Of a stretch of 36,999 nucleotides of DNA, positions 1-5,716 are shown piece by piece (position 1 is the first letter of the stretch; each line of letters opens with the position of its first letter). The notes under the pieces are model-generated. The model was not told the origin of the DNA and did not search any database. It saw nothing but the letters and a program-made list of their open reading frames with translations. The stretch is from contig JBAZEZ010000018.1 of assembly GCA_041653615.1 (NCBI GenBank), positions 1-36,999 of the forward strand. The letters run 5' to 3'. This stretch comes from JAHJUB01 sp041653615 [NCBI: Candidatus Ratteibacteria bacterium] (lineage in GTDB: Bacteria > Ratteibacteria > UBA8468 > MWAK01). The translations under genes were made by a program, and so were the position numbers.

Positions 1-36
1 TTTTTTCGAACCGATGTAACCAAAAATTCCGCACAT
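1..36 (-). CDS. glmS: GlmS-like glutamine amidotransferase, N-terminus only (runs off window)
   Basis: A start codon on the minus strand at 36-34 opens a frame reading MCGIFGYIGSKK up to the window edge. The N-terminal Cys of MCGI is the nucleophile of class II (Ntn) glutamine amidotransferases, and MCGIFGYIG is the typical opening of glutamine--fructose-6-phosphate aminotransferase (GlmS), which makes glucosamine-6-phosphate. A Shine-Dalgarno-like GGGAGGG precedes the ATG by about 6 nt. The start lies one base after the stop of the DeoR-domain gene, so the two are almost certainly cotranscribed. Only 12 codons are visible. Other MCGI-type amidotransferases (PurF, asparagine synthetase) usually read differently after the first four residues, but cannot be fully excluded. 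Confidence 0.72.
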   Translation of the reverse strand, partial: MCGIFGYIGSKK

Positions 37-37
37 G

Positions 38-679
38 CTATCCCTCCCTGATAACCTGAAAACCGAAATCCTGAAGTTTGGAAATAGTATCGGTCACTCC
101 GGGCTTGACATCGTTATTCCGGTCCGTAACCAGGATGTACTTCTTTCCTTTTTTAATATCCAGTTTTATCATGCGCATGCTTCTGGTAGGATAAGTGCAT
201 TCCCGACCGATTTTAGAACTATCCGCCAGAATAATCACCCGGCTGACGCGTTTAATCAAAAATTCGATCTGCTGGACAGTGTCCATGTCGTCGGCGCTCA
301 AACCCCGGGCCGAAATTCCCGGCGTTCCGATAATTGCTTTTTCAATCTGCGAAAACGGCGCCACCACGTTAACCACCGAAAGATTTTTACGTGAAATCTC
401 CCCGGCGGTAATACCCACAAAATTTTCGGAAAATATCTGATTGTGTTCCTTCAACCACAGGTTGACGATAAAAAGGTTGTTGGTCCAAATTTTAAGCATA
501 AACTGCTTACCCGGTTTCGCCAACTCCTCTCCGAGGCAAGCCACCGAAGTGCCGGCTCCGAGAAATATTTCATCTCCGGTTGAAATTAACTCCAAAACTT
601 TCCGGGCGATCCCCCGTTTGTTTTCCTGATTCAGTTTCTTTCGTTTCTCAAAAGAGAGAAACAGGTCTTCCATGCTCAT
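38..679 (-). CDS. DeoR-family effector (DeoRC) domain protein without DNA-binding domain
   Basis: This 213-residue protein matches the C-terminal sugar-phosphate-sensing domain of DeoR/GlpR regulators, a phosphopentose-isomerase-like fold. It shows the glycine-rich phosphate-binding segment FLGAGTSVACLGEEL, the middle motif GTPGISARGLSADDMDTVQ, and ILADSSKIGR, which corresponds to the usual LADssKfgr. Family members are normally about 250 residues with an N-terminal winged helix; here that domain is absent and the protein begins just before the effector domain. I chose the ATG at 679 (another Met lies two codons on). The longer frame to 727 would run through a -10/-35 promoter and an operator-like palindrome. 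The gene is followed one base later by the GlmS-like start. It may be a ligand-sensing partner or an isomerase-like enzyme rather than a repressor. Confidence 0.8.
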   Translation of the reverse strand: MSMEDLFLSFEKRKKLNQENKRGIARKVLELISTGDEIFLGAGTSVACLGEELAKPGKQFMLKIWTNNLFIVNLWLKEHNQIFSENFVGITAGEISRKNLSVVNVVAPFSQIEKAIIGTPGISARGLSADDMDTVQQIEFLIKRVSRVIILADSSKIGRECTYPTRSMRMIKLDIKKGKKYILVTDRNNDVKPGVTDTISKLQDFGFQVIREG

Positions 680-686
680 ACTAATA

Positions 687-727
687 ATCTTACATTTTGT
701 TTGACAATTTGTCAAGTAAATTGTCAA
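687..727 (-). promoter_or_regulatory. Promoter with embedded palindrome, DeoRC-glmS operon (leaderless start)
   Basis: Reading the minus strand, TTGACA (715-710), a 17-nt spacer and TAAGAT (692-687) form a good sigma70-type promoter. The -10 box ends 7 nt before the ATG at 679, so transcription should begin at about the start codon and no Shine-Dalgarno is present. The -35 lies inside a perfect inverted repeat, TTGACAATTTGTCAA at 701-715, and a third half-site TTGTCAA lies at 721-727. This looks like a repressor operator. Confidence 0.6.
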
Positions 728-736
728 AGTAAACCC

Positions 737-789
737 AAAAAAATTACCCCTCCCGTCCCCTTAGCCAAAAGGGGGAAGAAGGGGTAATT
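737..789 (-). terminator. Rho-independent terminator after the aminotransferase gene
   Basis: A perfect 10-bp stem (AATTACCCCT at 742-751 with AGGGGTAATT at 780-789) encloses a second stem (CCCCTT with AAGGGG). On the minus strand it is followed by seven T residues (737-743). It lies just past the stop of the DegT gene, so the downstream DeoRC-glmS pair needs its own promoter, which is present. Confidence 0.8.
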
Positions 790-799
790 CTAAATCAGG

Positions 800-2110
800 C
801 TATCGGCAAACCTTCCCGGCTGCGTTCCTGACACCCGCGATTACCGCGTCAAGATCACTCTTGGTCAGCCGCGGATGCATCGGCAGGTTCAATTCCCGAC
901 GGTAAAAAAACTTGTCGGCGTTTAGACAACGTTCTTTTCCGTAACCGAGTTTCTTTAAAGCCGTAAAATCATAAGTCGGCTGATAATGGAGTATCCCCTG
1001 AATTCCTTCTTCTTTGTAGAGAATCCGCATAAATTCATCGCGGCCGGCGCCCAGTTCTTTTTCTTCCACGCAAAGCGTGTATAGGTGATAGACGTGATAA
1101 CAATTGGGGTCTTCGTAAACCGGGGTAATTCCCTTGATGCCCTTCAAACCCTCGTTCAGATAGCGTCCGTTTTCCCGGCGCTTTTCGCTGAGCATTTTAA
1201 GTTTTCGTAACTGGGCCCTTCCGCAGGCGGCTTGAGGTTCGTTCATCCGGTAGTTATTACCGAAATTACCGTTGGTATCATCCACGTCAAAGTGAGAAGG
1301 AATCCAATAATCGGTGATTCCGGTCTTGGTAAGCGTGGTATCTCCGAAGGTAAAAACCGTCTGTTGGGGCGGCCAATGGCTGATGGACATACAACGCAAT
1401 TTACCGATAGCATCCGCCATATCATCCCGGTTTGTGGTAATCATGCCGCCTTCGCCCAAAGTAGTAATGTTCTTCAACGAATGGAAACTGAAGGCGCCGA
1501 TGTCTCCGACGGAACCGGCTTTCCTGCCTTTATAATCCGCGCCGACCGTGTGGGCGCAGTCCTCCAAAACGTAGAGTTTGTGTTTTCGGGCAATCTCCAT
1601 AATCGGGTCCATATCGCACATCTGACCGCCGTAATGAACCACATAGATTGCCTTGGTGCGAGAAGTAATCTTTTTTGCAATCTGGACCGGATCAATGTTG
1701 AAAGTACGCGGATCGATGTCCGCGTACACCGGCCTTGCCTTCTCTTTGAGCAAAACCAGCGAAGTGGCAATGAAGGTATTGGGCGTAACTATCACCTCAT
1801 CGCCTTCCTTGATACCGAACGCCTGAGTTGCCACGTGCATCGCCGTTGTGCAATTGGTTACGGCAAAAGCGTGTTTAACTCCATGAATCGCGGCAAACTC
1901 TTTCTGGAATAACTGCACCTGCGGTCCCATGGTCAGGGAATCCTGTTTCATCGCCTTAAGAACCATCTGTTGTTCGTCTTCATCATAGATTGAGCCGAAG
2001 AACGAATAGGATACTTTTAAGGGCACGCCGTCATTCATCTGGTAACCGGAAGTTATGCCGCCTTCAGTATCGCTTCCGGTATACAAAGCCTTTTTCTCTT
2101 TTTCCGACAT
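800..2110 (-). CDS. DegT/DnrJ/EryC1/StrS-family PLP-dependent sugar aminotransferase
   Basis: A 436-residue fold-type I PLP enzyme of the DegT/AHBA-synthase family. These usually transfer an amino group from glutamate or glutamine to a keto-sugar or ketocyclitol. VLEDCAHTVGADY (about 181-193) supplies the Asp that binds the pyridine nitrogen (D184). GDIGAFSFHSLKNITTLGEGG (about 202-222) holds the Schiff-base Lys, K213. The end of the domain carries the family's usual NLPMHPRLT segment. It is longer than the usual 370-400 residues because of a ~30-residue N-terminal extension and an insert near 270-290. A GGAGG ribosome site lies 6 nt before the ATG and a promoter lies upstream. Next to the creatininase, ROK regulator and GlmS-like genes it suggests amino-sugar or aminocyclitol metabolism. 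The substrate cannot be read from sequence. Confidence 0.9.
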   Translation of the reverse strand: MSEKEKKALYTGSDTEGGITSGYQMNDGVPLKVSYSFFGSIYDEDEQQMVLKAMKQDSLTMGPQVQLFQKEFAAIHGVKHAFAVTNCTTAMHVATQAFGIKEGDEVIVTPNTFIATSLVLLKEKARPVYADIDPRTFNIDPVQIAKKITSRTKAIYVVHYGGQMCDMDPIMEIARKHKLYVLEDCAHTVGADYKGRKAGSVGDIGAFSFHSLKNITTLGEGGMITTNRDDMADAIGKLRCMSISHWPPQQTVFTFGDTTLTKTGITDYWIPSHFDVDDTNGNFGNNYRMNEPQAACGRAQLRKLKMLSEKRRENGRYLNEGLKGIKGITPVYEDPNCYHVYHLYTLCVEEKELGAGRDEFMRILYKEEGIQGILHYQPTYDFTALKKLGYGKERCLNADKFFYRRELNLPMHPRLTKSDLDAVIAGVRNAAGKVCR

Positions 2111-2165
2111 GATGCGCCTCCGTTAATCAGAATTATTTACGAAATCGTACATAATATTGTATATA

Positions 2166-2195
2166 ATTAAACCGCATTTTTGTTGTTTCTGTCAA
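2166..2195 (-). promoter_or_regulatory. Promoter of the DegT aminotransferase gene
   Basis: On the minus strand a consensus TTGACA (2195-2190) is followed by an 18-nt spacer and TTTAAT (2171-2166), about 55 nt upstream of the start. An AT-rich partial palindrome (TACATAATATTGTA) lies between the promoter and the gene and could be an operator. Confidence 0.5.
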
Positions 2196-2219
2196 CTCCA
2201 CCGCGGAATTACGAAGAAA

Positions 2220-2993
2220 TCACAGACGGTTGATCAAGCCGGCCAGCATCAATACCGCTTCTTTGCAAACTTTTTCTCCTAATTTACGGCTGGCTCGCTC
2301 CGGGAAACCCATCACCCCGACCTTTATTTCCGGATGCTGACTGACGTAAGGAAAGACTGATTCTATCTCGACCGGTTTTTCTTTAACCTGGTAAGCATCC
2401 TGGTCCCTGCTCATCATTTTTACAATTTCCGGTTTGTCTAAAACCGGTTTTTTAACCAATTCCGGATACCAGTAAAGCATCAAAGAAGTTTCCACGTAAC
2501 CGGCGTGAAAATCCTTTTCAGCAAAAGCCTTTTTAAAAACATCGGAATCCTTCCAGAAACGGAACAGGGATACAACTATGCTCTTATCCGGAAGCCGCTT
2601 TCTTAAAAATGTATCGACACCATCTTCAATCGCTCTCTCGTTCTCCGTTCCGGCGTGACCAGGCACCAAAATTATCTTCTTGAACCCTTGCTGGCTCAAA
2701 GAAGTTAGGATTTCGGAAACAAGCAGCGACACCACCGGCGGACTTATGTTAATAGTGCCCGGGAGGGTTCCGCCGGAAAAGGCATAGTTGAGAATCGGCG
2801 CCACCAACGCGCCGGTTAAGATTGAAGCGCCGCGGCATATTTCAAAAGCGTTGTGGCTATCGGTTGATAACGGCAGGTGAAAACCATGCTGTTCGCAGAT
2901 ACCCAGCGGAAGCAAAACCACCTTCCTCGCTTTTATTGCCTCCCCGACCTCTTTGACCGTCATCTCCTCCATCAATAAAGGTTTCCCTTTCAT
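2220..2993 (-). CDS. Creatininase-family metal-dependent amidohydrolase
   Basis: This 257-residue protein has the creatininase fold. The N-terminal metal site reads PLGICEQHGFHLPLSTD with E34, H36 and D45 at the same positions as the metal ligands of Pseudomonas creatininase. A second set follows as PGHAGTENE and HAGYVETS, replacing the usual NGHGGN. Members hydrolyse cyclic amides or formamides (creatinine, 2-amino-5-formylamino-6-ribosylaminopyrimidinone, mycofactocin peptides), and many sit in sugar-catabolic clusters with unknown substrates. Start: ATG preceded by AGGAG at 8 nt. The neighbouring ROK regulator and DegT gene point to an amino-sugar-related substrate; this is inference from context only. 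Confidence 0.87.
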   Translation of the reverse strand: MKGKPLLMEEMTVKEVGEAIKARKVVLLPLGICEQHGFHLPLSTDSHNAFEICRGASILTGALVAPILNYAFSGGTLPGTINISPPVVSLLVSEILTSLSQQGFKKIILVPGHAGTENERAIEDGVDTFLRKRLPDKSIVVSLFRFWKDSDVFKKAFAEKDFHAGYVETSLMLYWYPELVKKPVLDKPEIVKMMSRDQDAYQVKEKPVEIESVFPYVSQHPEIKVGVMGFPERASRKLGEKVCKEAVLMLAGLINRL

Positions 2994-3119
2994 CTCATAA
3001 TCTCCTATTTAAATATTGTCAAAATTTAACCGCGGAACGCGCGGAGAATTGCTTAAAGATTATTAACTTTTTTTAAGTTTTCTTTCCCTCCCCGCTTCGT
3101 ACTCTTCCGCGGCATATCT

Positions 3120-4340
3120 TTAATTATCGGAATAATCAGCAAAAAAATGTTCTAACGCGAAAATAGCTCCGCCGAGCGTACCCGCCTCTTTTCCCAATTC
3201 CGAAACCGCGAATTTCAGATACTTCCCTCTTAGCAAAATTTTCCTCCTGATAATACGTTTCAGATGTTCCAGAAAATGATCGCCGGCGCGGGCAAAATTC
3301 TTATCCAGAATAACCAACCGAGGATTAAAAATATTTACGGCGTTAGATATGGCTGCGGCCAAATATGGAACGGCTTCTTCCAAAATTTGCTGACAGAAAC
3401 GGTCATTATCTTTAAAACCGTCTAAAACCATTAACCCGGTTGTCTTTTCCGGTTTTCCGCCGGCCCTTTCCAACAAAGACGAACTTGCGCCGGATTCAAG
3501 AAGCGTTCTCGCCTTTCGCGCCAGAACCGGAAGCGCACAGATTGCCTCCAGGCAACCTGTGCCGCCACAATGACAAGGGGTCTGGTCTTTCAAAAAATGA
3601 AAGTGGCCTAATTCTCCGGCCATCTCCAGAGAACCTCTTATCAGTTTACCCCCGCTGACAATTCCGCAGGCAATTCCTTCGCCGTATTCTACACGCAAAA
3701 AATCGCTGTAACCTTTTCCGACACCTTTAATACTTTCAGCCAAACCCATTGCCTGGGAACTTCCCATAAGATGCACCTTAACCTTAATTTCTTTTTCGAG
3801 AAACTGACGGGTGGGTACATTTTTCCAGGCAGGAATAAGAGATGAAAAAAGAGAGATTCCGTTTCTCACGTCAACCACTCCCGGATCGACAAAACTAAGA
3901 CCGACAACATCTTTCCAGGAAATGGAATTTTCGCGGACAAATCGTGACGCTGCCTCAACTAATTTTTTCAGAATTTCATCCTTGCCCAAGCTTGTATTAC
4001 ACGGTATCTTTTTTATCCCGACTTGGTTCCCGGTTAAATCAAGAGCCAAAAATCCAAAGAACTCATCCATCAGATCAACACCGATTGCATACCGGGATTT
4101 TGGTTTCAATTCGAGTAACACCCGATTACGGCCTGCCTTTCCGAGTTTCTGTTTAACCTTTATGGTCTCATATATTAAGTTTTCTTTGATTAACTGGCGA
4201 ACCGCGCAAGTAATTGAAGCCAACCTTAACCCGGTGATATTACGCAAGCCGACGCGGCTGATAGGGTGCTCGCGGATAATATTAAGAATTATTCTTTTAT
4301 TTTCAACCGGCCGGGAAAGTCTTTTGCCTAATTTTTCCAT
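3120..4340 (-). CDS. ROK-family transcriptional regulator (NagC/XylR type), kinase site degenerate
   Basis: A 406-residue protein with an N-terminal winged helix (about residues 13-70) and a ROK sugar-kinase-like domain. The zinc motif GELGHFHF...CHCGGTGCLEAIC matches ROK consensus (GH plus CxCGxxGCLE), and the nucleotide-domain sequence GVDLMDEFFGFLALDLTG is present. The catalytic Asp normally found in a [ED]NDANAAALGE-type segment is missing; the corresponding stretch reads MGSSQAMGLAE, so it should bind but not phosphorylate its sugar. It is first in the minus-strand group and likely controls it. Its ATG lies only 10 nt after a -10 box without a Shine-Dalgarno, indicating a nearly leaderless mRNA. 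A palindrome shared with the tRNA-Lys promoter lies directly upstream. Confidence 0.9.
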   Translation of the reverse strand: MEKLGKRLSRPVENKRIILNIIREHPISRVGLRNITGLRLASITCAVRQLIKENLIYETIKVKQKLGKAGRNRVLLELKPKSRYAIGVDLMDEFFGFLALDLTGNQVGIKKIPCNTSLGKDEILKKLVEAASRFVRENSISWKDVVGLSFVDPGVVDVRNGISLFSSLIPAWKNVPTRQFLEKEIKVKVHLMGSSQAMGLAESIKGVGKGYSDFLRVEYGEGIACGIVSGGKLIRGSLEMAGELGHFHFLKDQTPCHCGGTGCLEAICALPVLARKARTLLESGASSSLLERAGGKPEKTTGLMVLDGFKDNDRFCQQILEEAVPYLAAAISNAVNIFNPRLVILDKNFARAGDHFLEHLKRIIRRKILLRGKYLKFAVSELGKEAGTLGGAIFALEHFFADYSDN

Positions 4341-4350
4341 TTTTTAAAAT

Positions 4351-4410
4351 ATTTTACCTGAAAAAACCGAACCGGTCAAATTAACTTTTGTTACGGTTAA
4401 AATTTGACCG
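4351..4410. promoter_or_regulatory. Divergent promoter region with palindrome between the ROK gene and tRNA-Lys
   Basis: Minus-strand promoter for the ROK gene: TTGACC (4379-4374), 17-nt spacer, TAAAAT (4356-4351). An inverted repeat (CGGTCAAATT at 4373-4382 with AATTTGACCG at 4401-4410) carries one -35 hexamer in each arm, the right one serving the tRNA-Lys promoter. Binding of a symmetrical regulator here would affect both directions. The ROK protein itself is the obvious candidate for autoregulation. Confidence 0.55.
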
Positions 4411-4433
4411 TTTAGACGGAATTAGGATAAAAT
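4404..4433 (+). promoter_or_regulatory. Promoter of tRNA-Lys
   Basis: TTGACC (4404-4409), 18-nt spacer, TAAAAT (4428-4433). The expected transcription start near 4440 leaves a leader of about 13 nt before the mature tRNA end. Confidence 0.6.
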
Positions 4434-4452
4434 TACAGCCAATATAGTTCAC

Positions 4453-4525
4453 GCGCCGTTAGCTCAATCGGCAGAGCAGCTGACTCTTAATCAGCAGGTT
4501 GAAGGTTCGATTCCTTCACGGCGTA
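4453..4525 (+). tRNA. tRNA-Lys (anticodon CTT)
   Basis: A full cloverleaf of 73 nt. The 7-bp acceptor GCGCCGT/ACGGCGT has one G-U pair. The D arm begins AGCTC, the anticodon stem is GCTGA/TCAGC with loop CTCTTAA (anticodon CTT at 4486-4488), and the T arm is GAAGG-TTCGATT-CCTTC. Discriminator is A; CCA is not encoded. Immediately downstream lies an element that contains both an inverted and a direct copy of this tRNA's 3' end. Confidence 0.96.
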
Positions 4526-4545
4526 CTGCTACCTGTAAGTCTACA

Positions 4546-4664
4546 GTGAAGGAATCGATAGGAGCGAAGTAAGGTATTGTGACCGATTAAGGAGCAATAC
4601 CAGCGGGGGGCCGACCCGAGGCGTATCGAAAGCCGAGGGCGCCGATTCCTCCTTCACGGCGTAC
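4546..4664 (+). repeat. tRNA-anchored foldback element A (behind tRNA-Lys)
   Basis: GTGAAGGAATCGA at 4546-4558 is an exact 13-nt reverse complement of tRNA-Lys 4507-4519 (T-loop, 3' T-stem strand and start of acceptor). A core follows (about 4561-4643) with the hairpin GGTATTG/CAATACC (4573-4579 with 4595-4601) and a 42-nt 3' half (4602-4643) identical to that of element B. The element ends in a direct copy of the tRNA 3' end, 14 nt identical at 4651-4664 preceded by CGATTCCT. The whole can fold as one long hairpin whose outer stem is tRNA-Lys sequence. Confidence 0.85.
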
Positions 4665-4674
4665 AGCGCTCAGA

Positions 4675-4835
4675 TGTCTCTTTTGCTACACACCCTACGT
4701 GTCAGACAAAACTACGCAACTCCGGCTTGAGCCTCTCCGTGTTCTCGCCTGCAATTCAAGGCGAGCCCCGGATACTCCAGCCTCCGTACTGCTTGTTTTG
4801 TTACTGTCACTCCGCGAAGTGTTGCAAAAGAGACA
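4675..4835. repeat. 161-bp near-full-length palindrome (MITE-like foldback)
   Basis: The ends form a perfect 12-bp inverted repeat, TGTCTCTTTTGC (4675-4686) with GCAAAAGAGACA (4824-4835). The centre is another perfect stem, CTCGCC (4744-4749) with GGCGAG (4760-4765), around a 10-nt loop. Between them the two arms align with mismatches along most of their length. There is no convincing open reading frame and no obvious target-site duplication. It could be a non-autonomous transposable element or a long structured RNA. The rest of 4665-4910 holds nothing else I recognise. Confidence 0.7.
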
Positions 4836-4910
4836 ATCCTCGCTTAAAAAAGTACAAAAGCAAACCGCAGGAAAAGATAAAATAAACCTCGTTTGAAAAA
4901 ACAACAGCAA

Positions 4911-4951
4911 ACTTCACCTAAAAATAAATATTTATTTAGTAGTGGTGAAGT
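4911..4951. repeat. AT-rich inverted repeat upstream of tRNA-Leu
   Basis: ACTTCACC (4911-4918) and GGTGAAGT (4944-4951) form a perfect 8-bp stem around an AT-rich, partly self-complementary loop. It overlaps the expected -35 region of the tRNA-Leu promoter, so it may be a protein-binding site. It has no T-tract, so it is not a classical terminator. Confidence 0.5.
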
Positions 4952-4966
4952 GAACTGCCCTTGCGG

Positions 4967-4972
4967 TATAAT
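4967..4972 (+). promoter_or_regulatory. -10 box of the tRNA-Leu promoter
   Basis: A perfect TATAAT lies 14 nt before the tRNA-Leu gene. The -35 position falls in the right arm of the inverted repeat (GGTGAA) and is weak, which fits a promoter needing an activator or other upstream contacts. Confidence 0.55.
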
Positions 4973-4986
4973 AGATGGCAGATAAC

Positions 4987-5068
4987 GCGAGGGTGGCGGA
5001 ACTGGCAGACGCGCCAGACTTAGGATCTGGTGGGTAATTCCATGGGGGTTCAACTCCCCCCCCTCGCA
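4987..5068 (+). tRNA. tRNA-Leu (anticodon TAG)
   Basis: An 82-nt class II tRNA. Acceptor GCGAGGG/CCCTCGC, anticodon stem CCAGA/TCTGG with loop CTTAGGA (anticodon TAG at 5021-5023), a long variable arm, and T arm GGGGG-TTCAACT-CCCCC. Discriminator A, no encoded CCA. The 3' end from the T-loop onward is repeated exactly 127 nt downstream. Confidence 0.95.
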
Positions 5069-5222
5069 CTACTTTCTAAAAGTAAGGGAGTTGAACGGAG
5101 CGAAGTCAGGCAACGCGACGAATAGGTAGCGTTGCCAGCGGGGGGCCGACCCGAGGCGTATCGAAAGCCGAGGGCGCCAACTCCCCCCCCTCGCACTACT
5201 TTCTAAAAGTAAGGGAGTTGAA
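5051..5222 (+). repeat. tRNA-anchored element B with 45-nt direct repeat (behind tRNA-Leu)
   Basis: A perfect 45-nt direct repeat (5051-5095 and 5178-5222) comprises the tRNA-Leu 3' end, a 17-nt linker and GGGAGTTGAA, the exact reverse complement of tRNA 5049-5058. Between the copies lies a core (5096-5178) with GGAGCGAAGT, the hairpin GGCAACGC/GCGTTGCC (5109-5116 with 5129-5136) and the 42-nt 3' half (5137-5178) identical to element A. The hairpin stem differs in sequence from element A but keeps its pairing. Confidence 0.87.
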
Positions 5223-5330
5223 GAGAGCACTGCCGATGCGACAAATAAGGAGCATTCGCCTGGCAGGGGCGGCGAGAAGGTGAGCCGCCCGAAACCTATT
5301 AAAGCAGTAATCAGGGATTGCGACGATACG
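5213..5330 (+). repeat. Second, divergent element B2 in tandem behind element B
   Basis: The second copy of the anti-T-arm (5213-5222) leads into a different core. CTGCC/GGCAG (5230-5234 with 5262-5266) encloses GATGC/GCATT, followed by a perfect 7-bp hairpin GGGCGGC/GCCGCCC (5267-5273 with 5284-5290). The stretch AGGGATTGCGACGAT at 5313-5327 occurs exactly in element C (7209-7223), marking this tail as a decayed family member. No tRNA 3' copy closes it. Nothing else is visible before the response-regulator gene. Confidence 0.65.
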
Positions 5331-5350
5331 ATTCACCATTCACTAAGTTG

Positions 5351-5716
5351 TTAAGTCAGTTTGTTTATTATACTTATTAGTTCCTGCAATTTGACCGGCT
5401 TGCTGACAAAATGCGCCTCTCCAATAACGTTTTTATGTTTTTCTGTCTCCTGTTCGCTGACCAGGGCGGTTAAAAAAACAAATGGGATGTCTTTTGTGTC
5501 CTTGCTCTCTTTAAGCTCTGTGGCTATGGCGGTGCCGTCTTTTCGCGGCATCAGTATGTCGAGCAGAACTAAATCAGGCCGTACCTTCCTAACCTCATTC
5601 ATAGCTTCTCGGCTGTCATTGCATACCGATACTTCAAAATTCCCGGTCGCTTCCAGGCTTTTCTTGGTGAAATAGCAAAAGTCTTCTTCGTCATCAATAA
5701 TTAAGATTTTTTTCAT
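5351..5716 (-). CDS. Single-domain response regulator (CheY-like receiver)
   Basis: A 121-residue receiver domain and nothing else. D8 and D9 form the acidic pocket, D53 (LVLLDILMP) is the phospho-acceptor, a Thr follows in VFLTAL, and the conserved Lys lies in VSKPVKL. There is no output domain, so it must signal through protein contacts or act as a phospho-relay. It starts with a strong GGAGG site and overlaps the end of the histidine kinase gene by 23 bp, so the kinase is its cognate partner. Kinase is first, regulator second, both on the minus strand. Confidence 0.93.
   Translation of the reverse strand: MKKILIIDDEEDFCYFTKKSLEATGNFEVSVCNDSREAMNEVRKVRPDLVLLDILMPRKDGTAIATELKESKDTKDIPFVFLTALVSEQETEKHKNVIGEAHFVSKPVKLQELISIINKLT

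Noticed and set aside
1232-1912. Long plus-strand frame (226 codons) opposite the DegT gene
   Set aside because: Shadow of a clear PLP-aminotransferase gene; no family resemblance and no ribosome site.
2994-3022. TTGACA upstream of the creatininase gene as its promoter
   Set aside because: With a 17-nt spacer the -10 would abut the ATG and the transcript would exclude the good AGGAG site, so the match is probably accidental.
4644-4664. A second, degenerate tRNA-Lys gene
   Set aside because: Only the 3' end is copied; there is no D arm or anticodon arm. It is part of element A.
4675-4910. Open frames on both strands (about 65-70 codons) across 4695-4910
   Set aside because: They arise inside the 161-bp palindrome and its flank, have no ribosome site and resemble no protein.
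4844-5053. Minus-strand frame crossing tRNA-Leu
   Set aside because: It overlaps the tRNA and its promoter and has no coding character.
5051-5222. Possible CRISPR-like direct repeat
   Set aside because: Only two repeat units, one of them part of tRNA-Leu, with an 82-nt structured interval and no cas genes.
4526-5350. Integrative element using tRNA-Lys or tRNA-Leu as attachment site
   Set aside because: The 3' duplications would fit an att site, but no integrase or cargo lies between the copies and the intervals are only about 130 nt.
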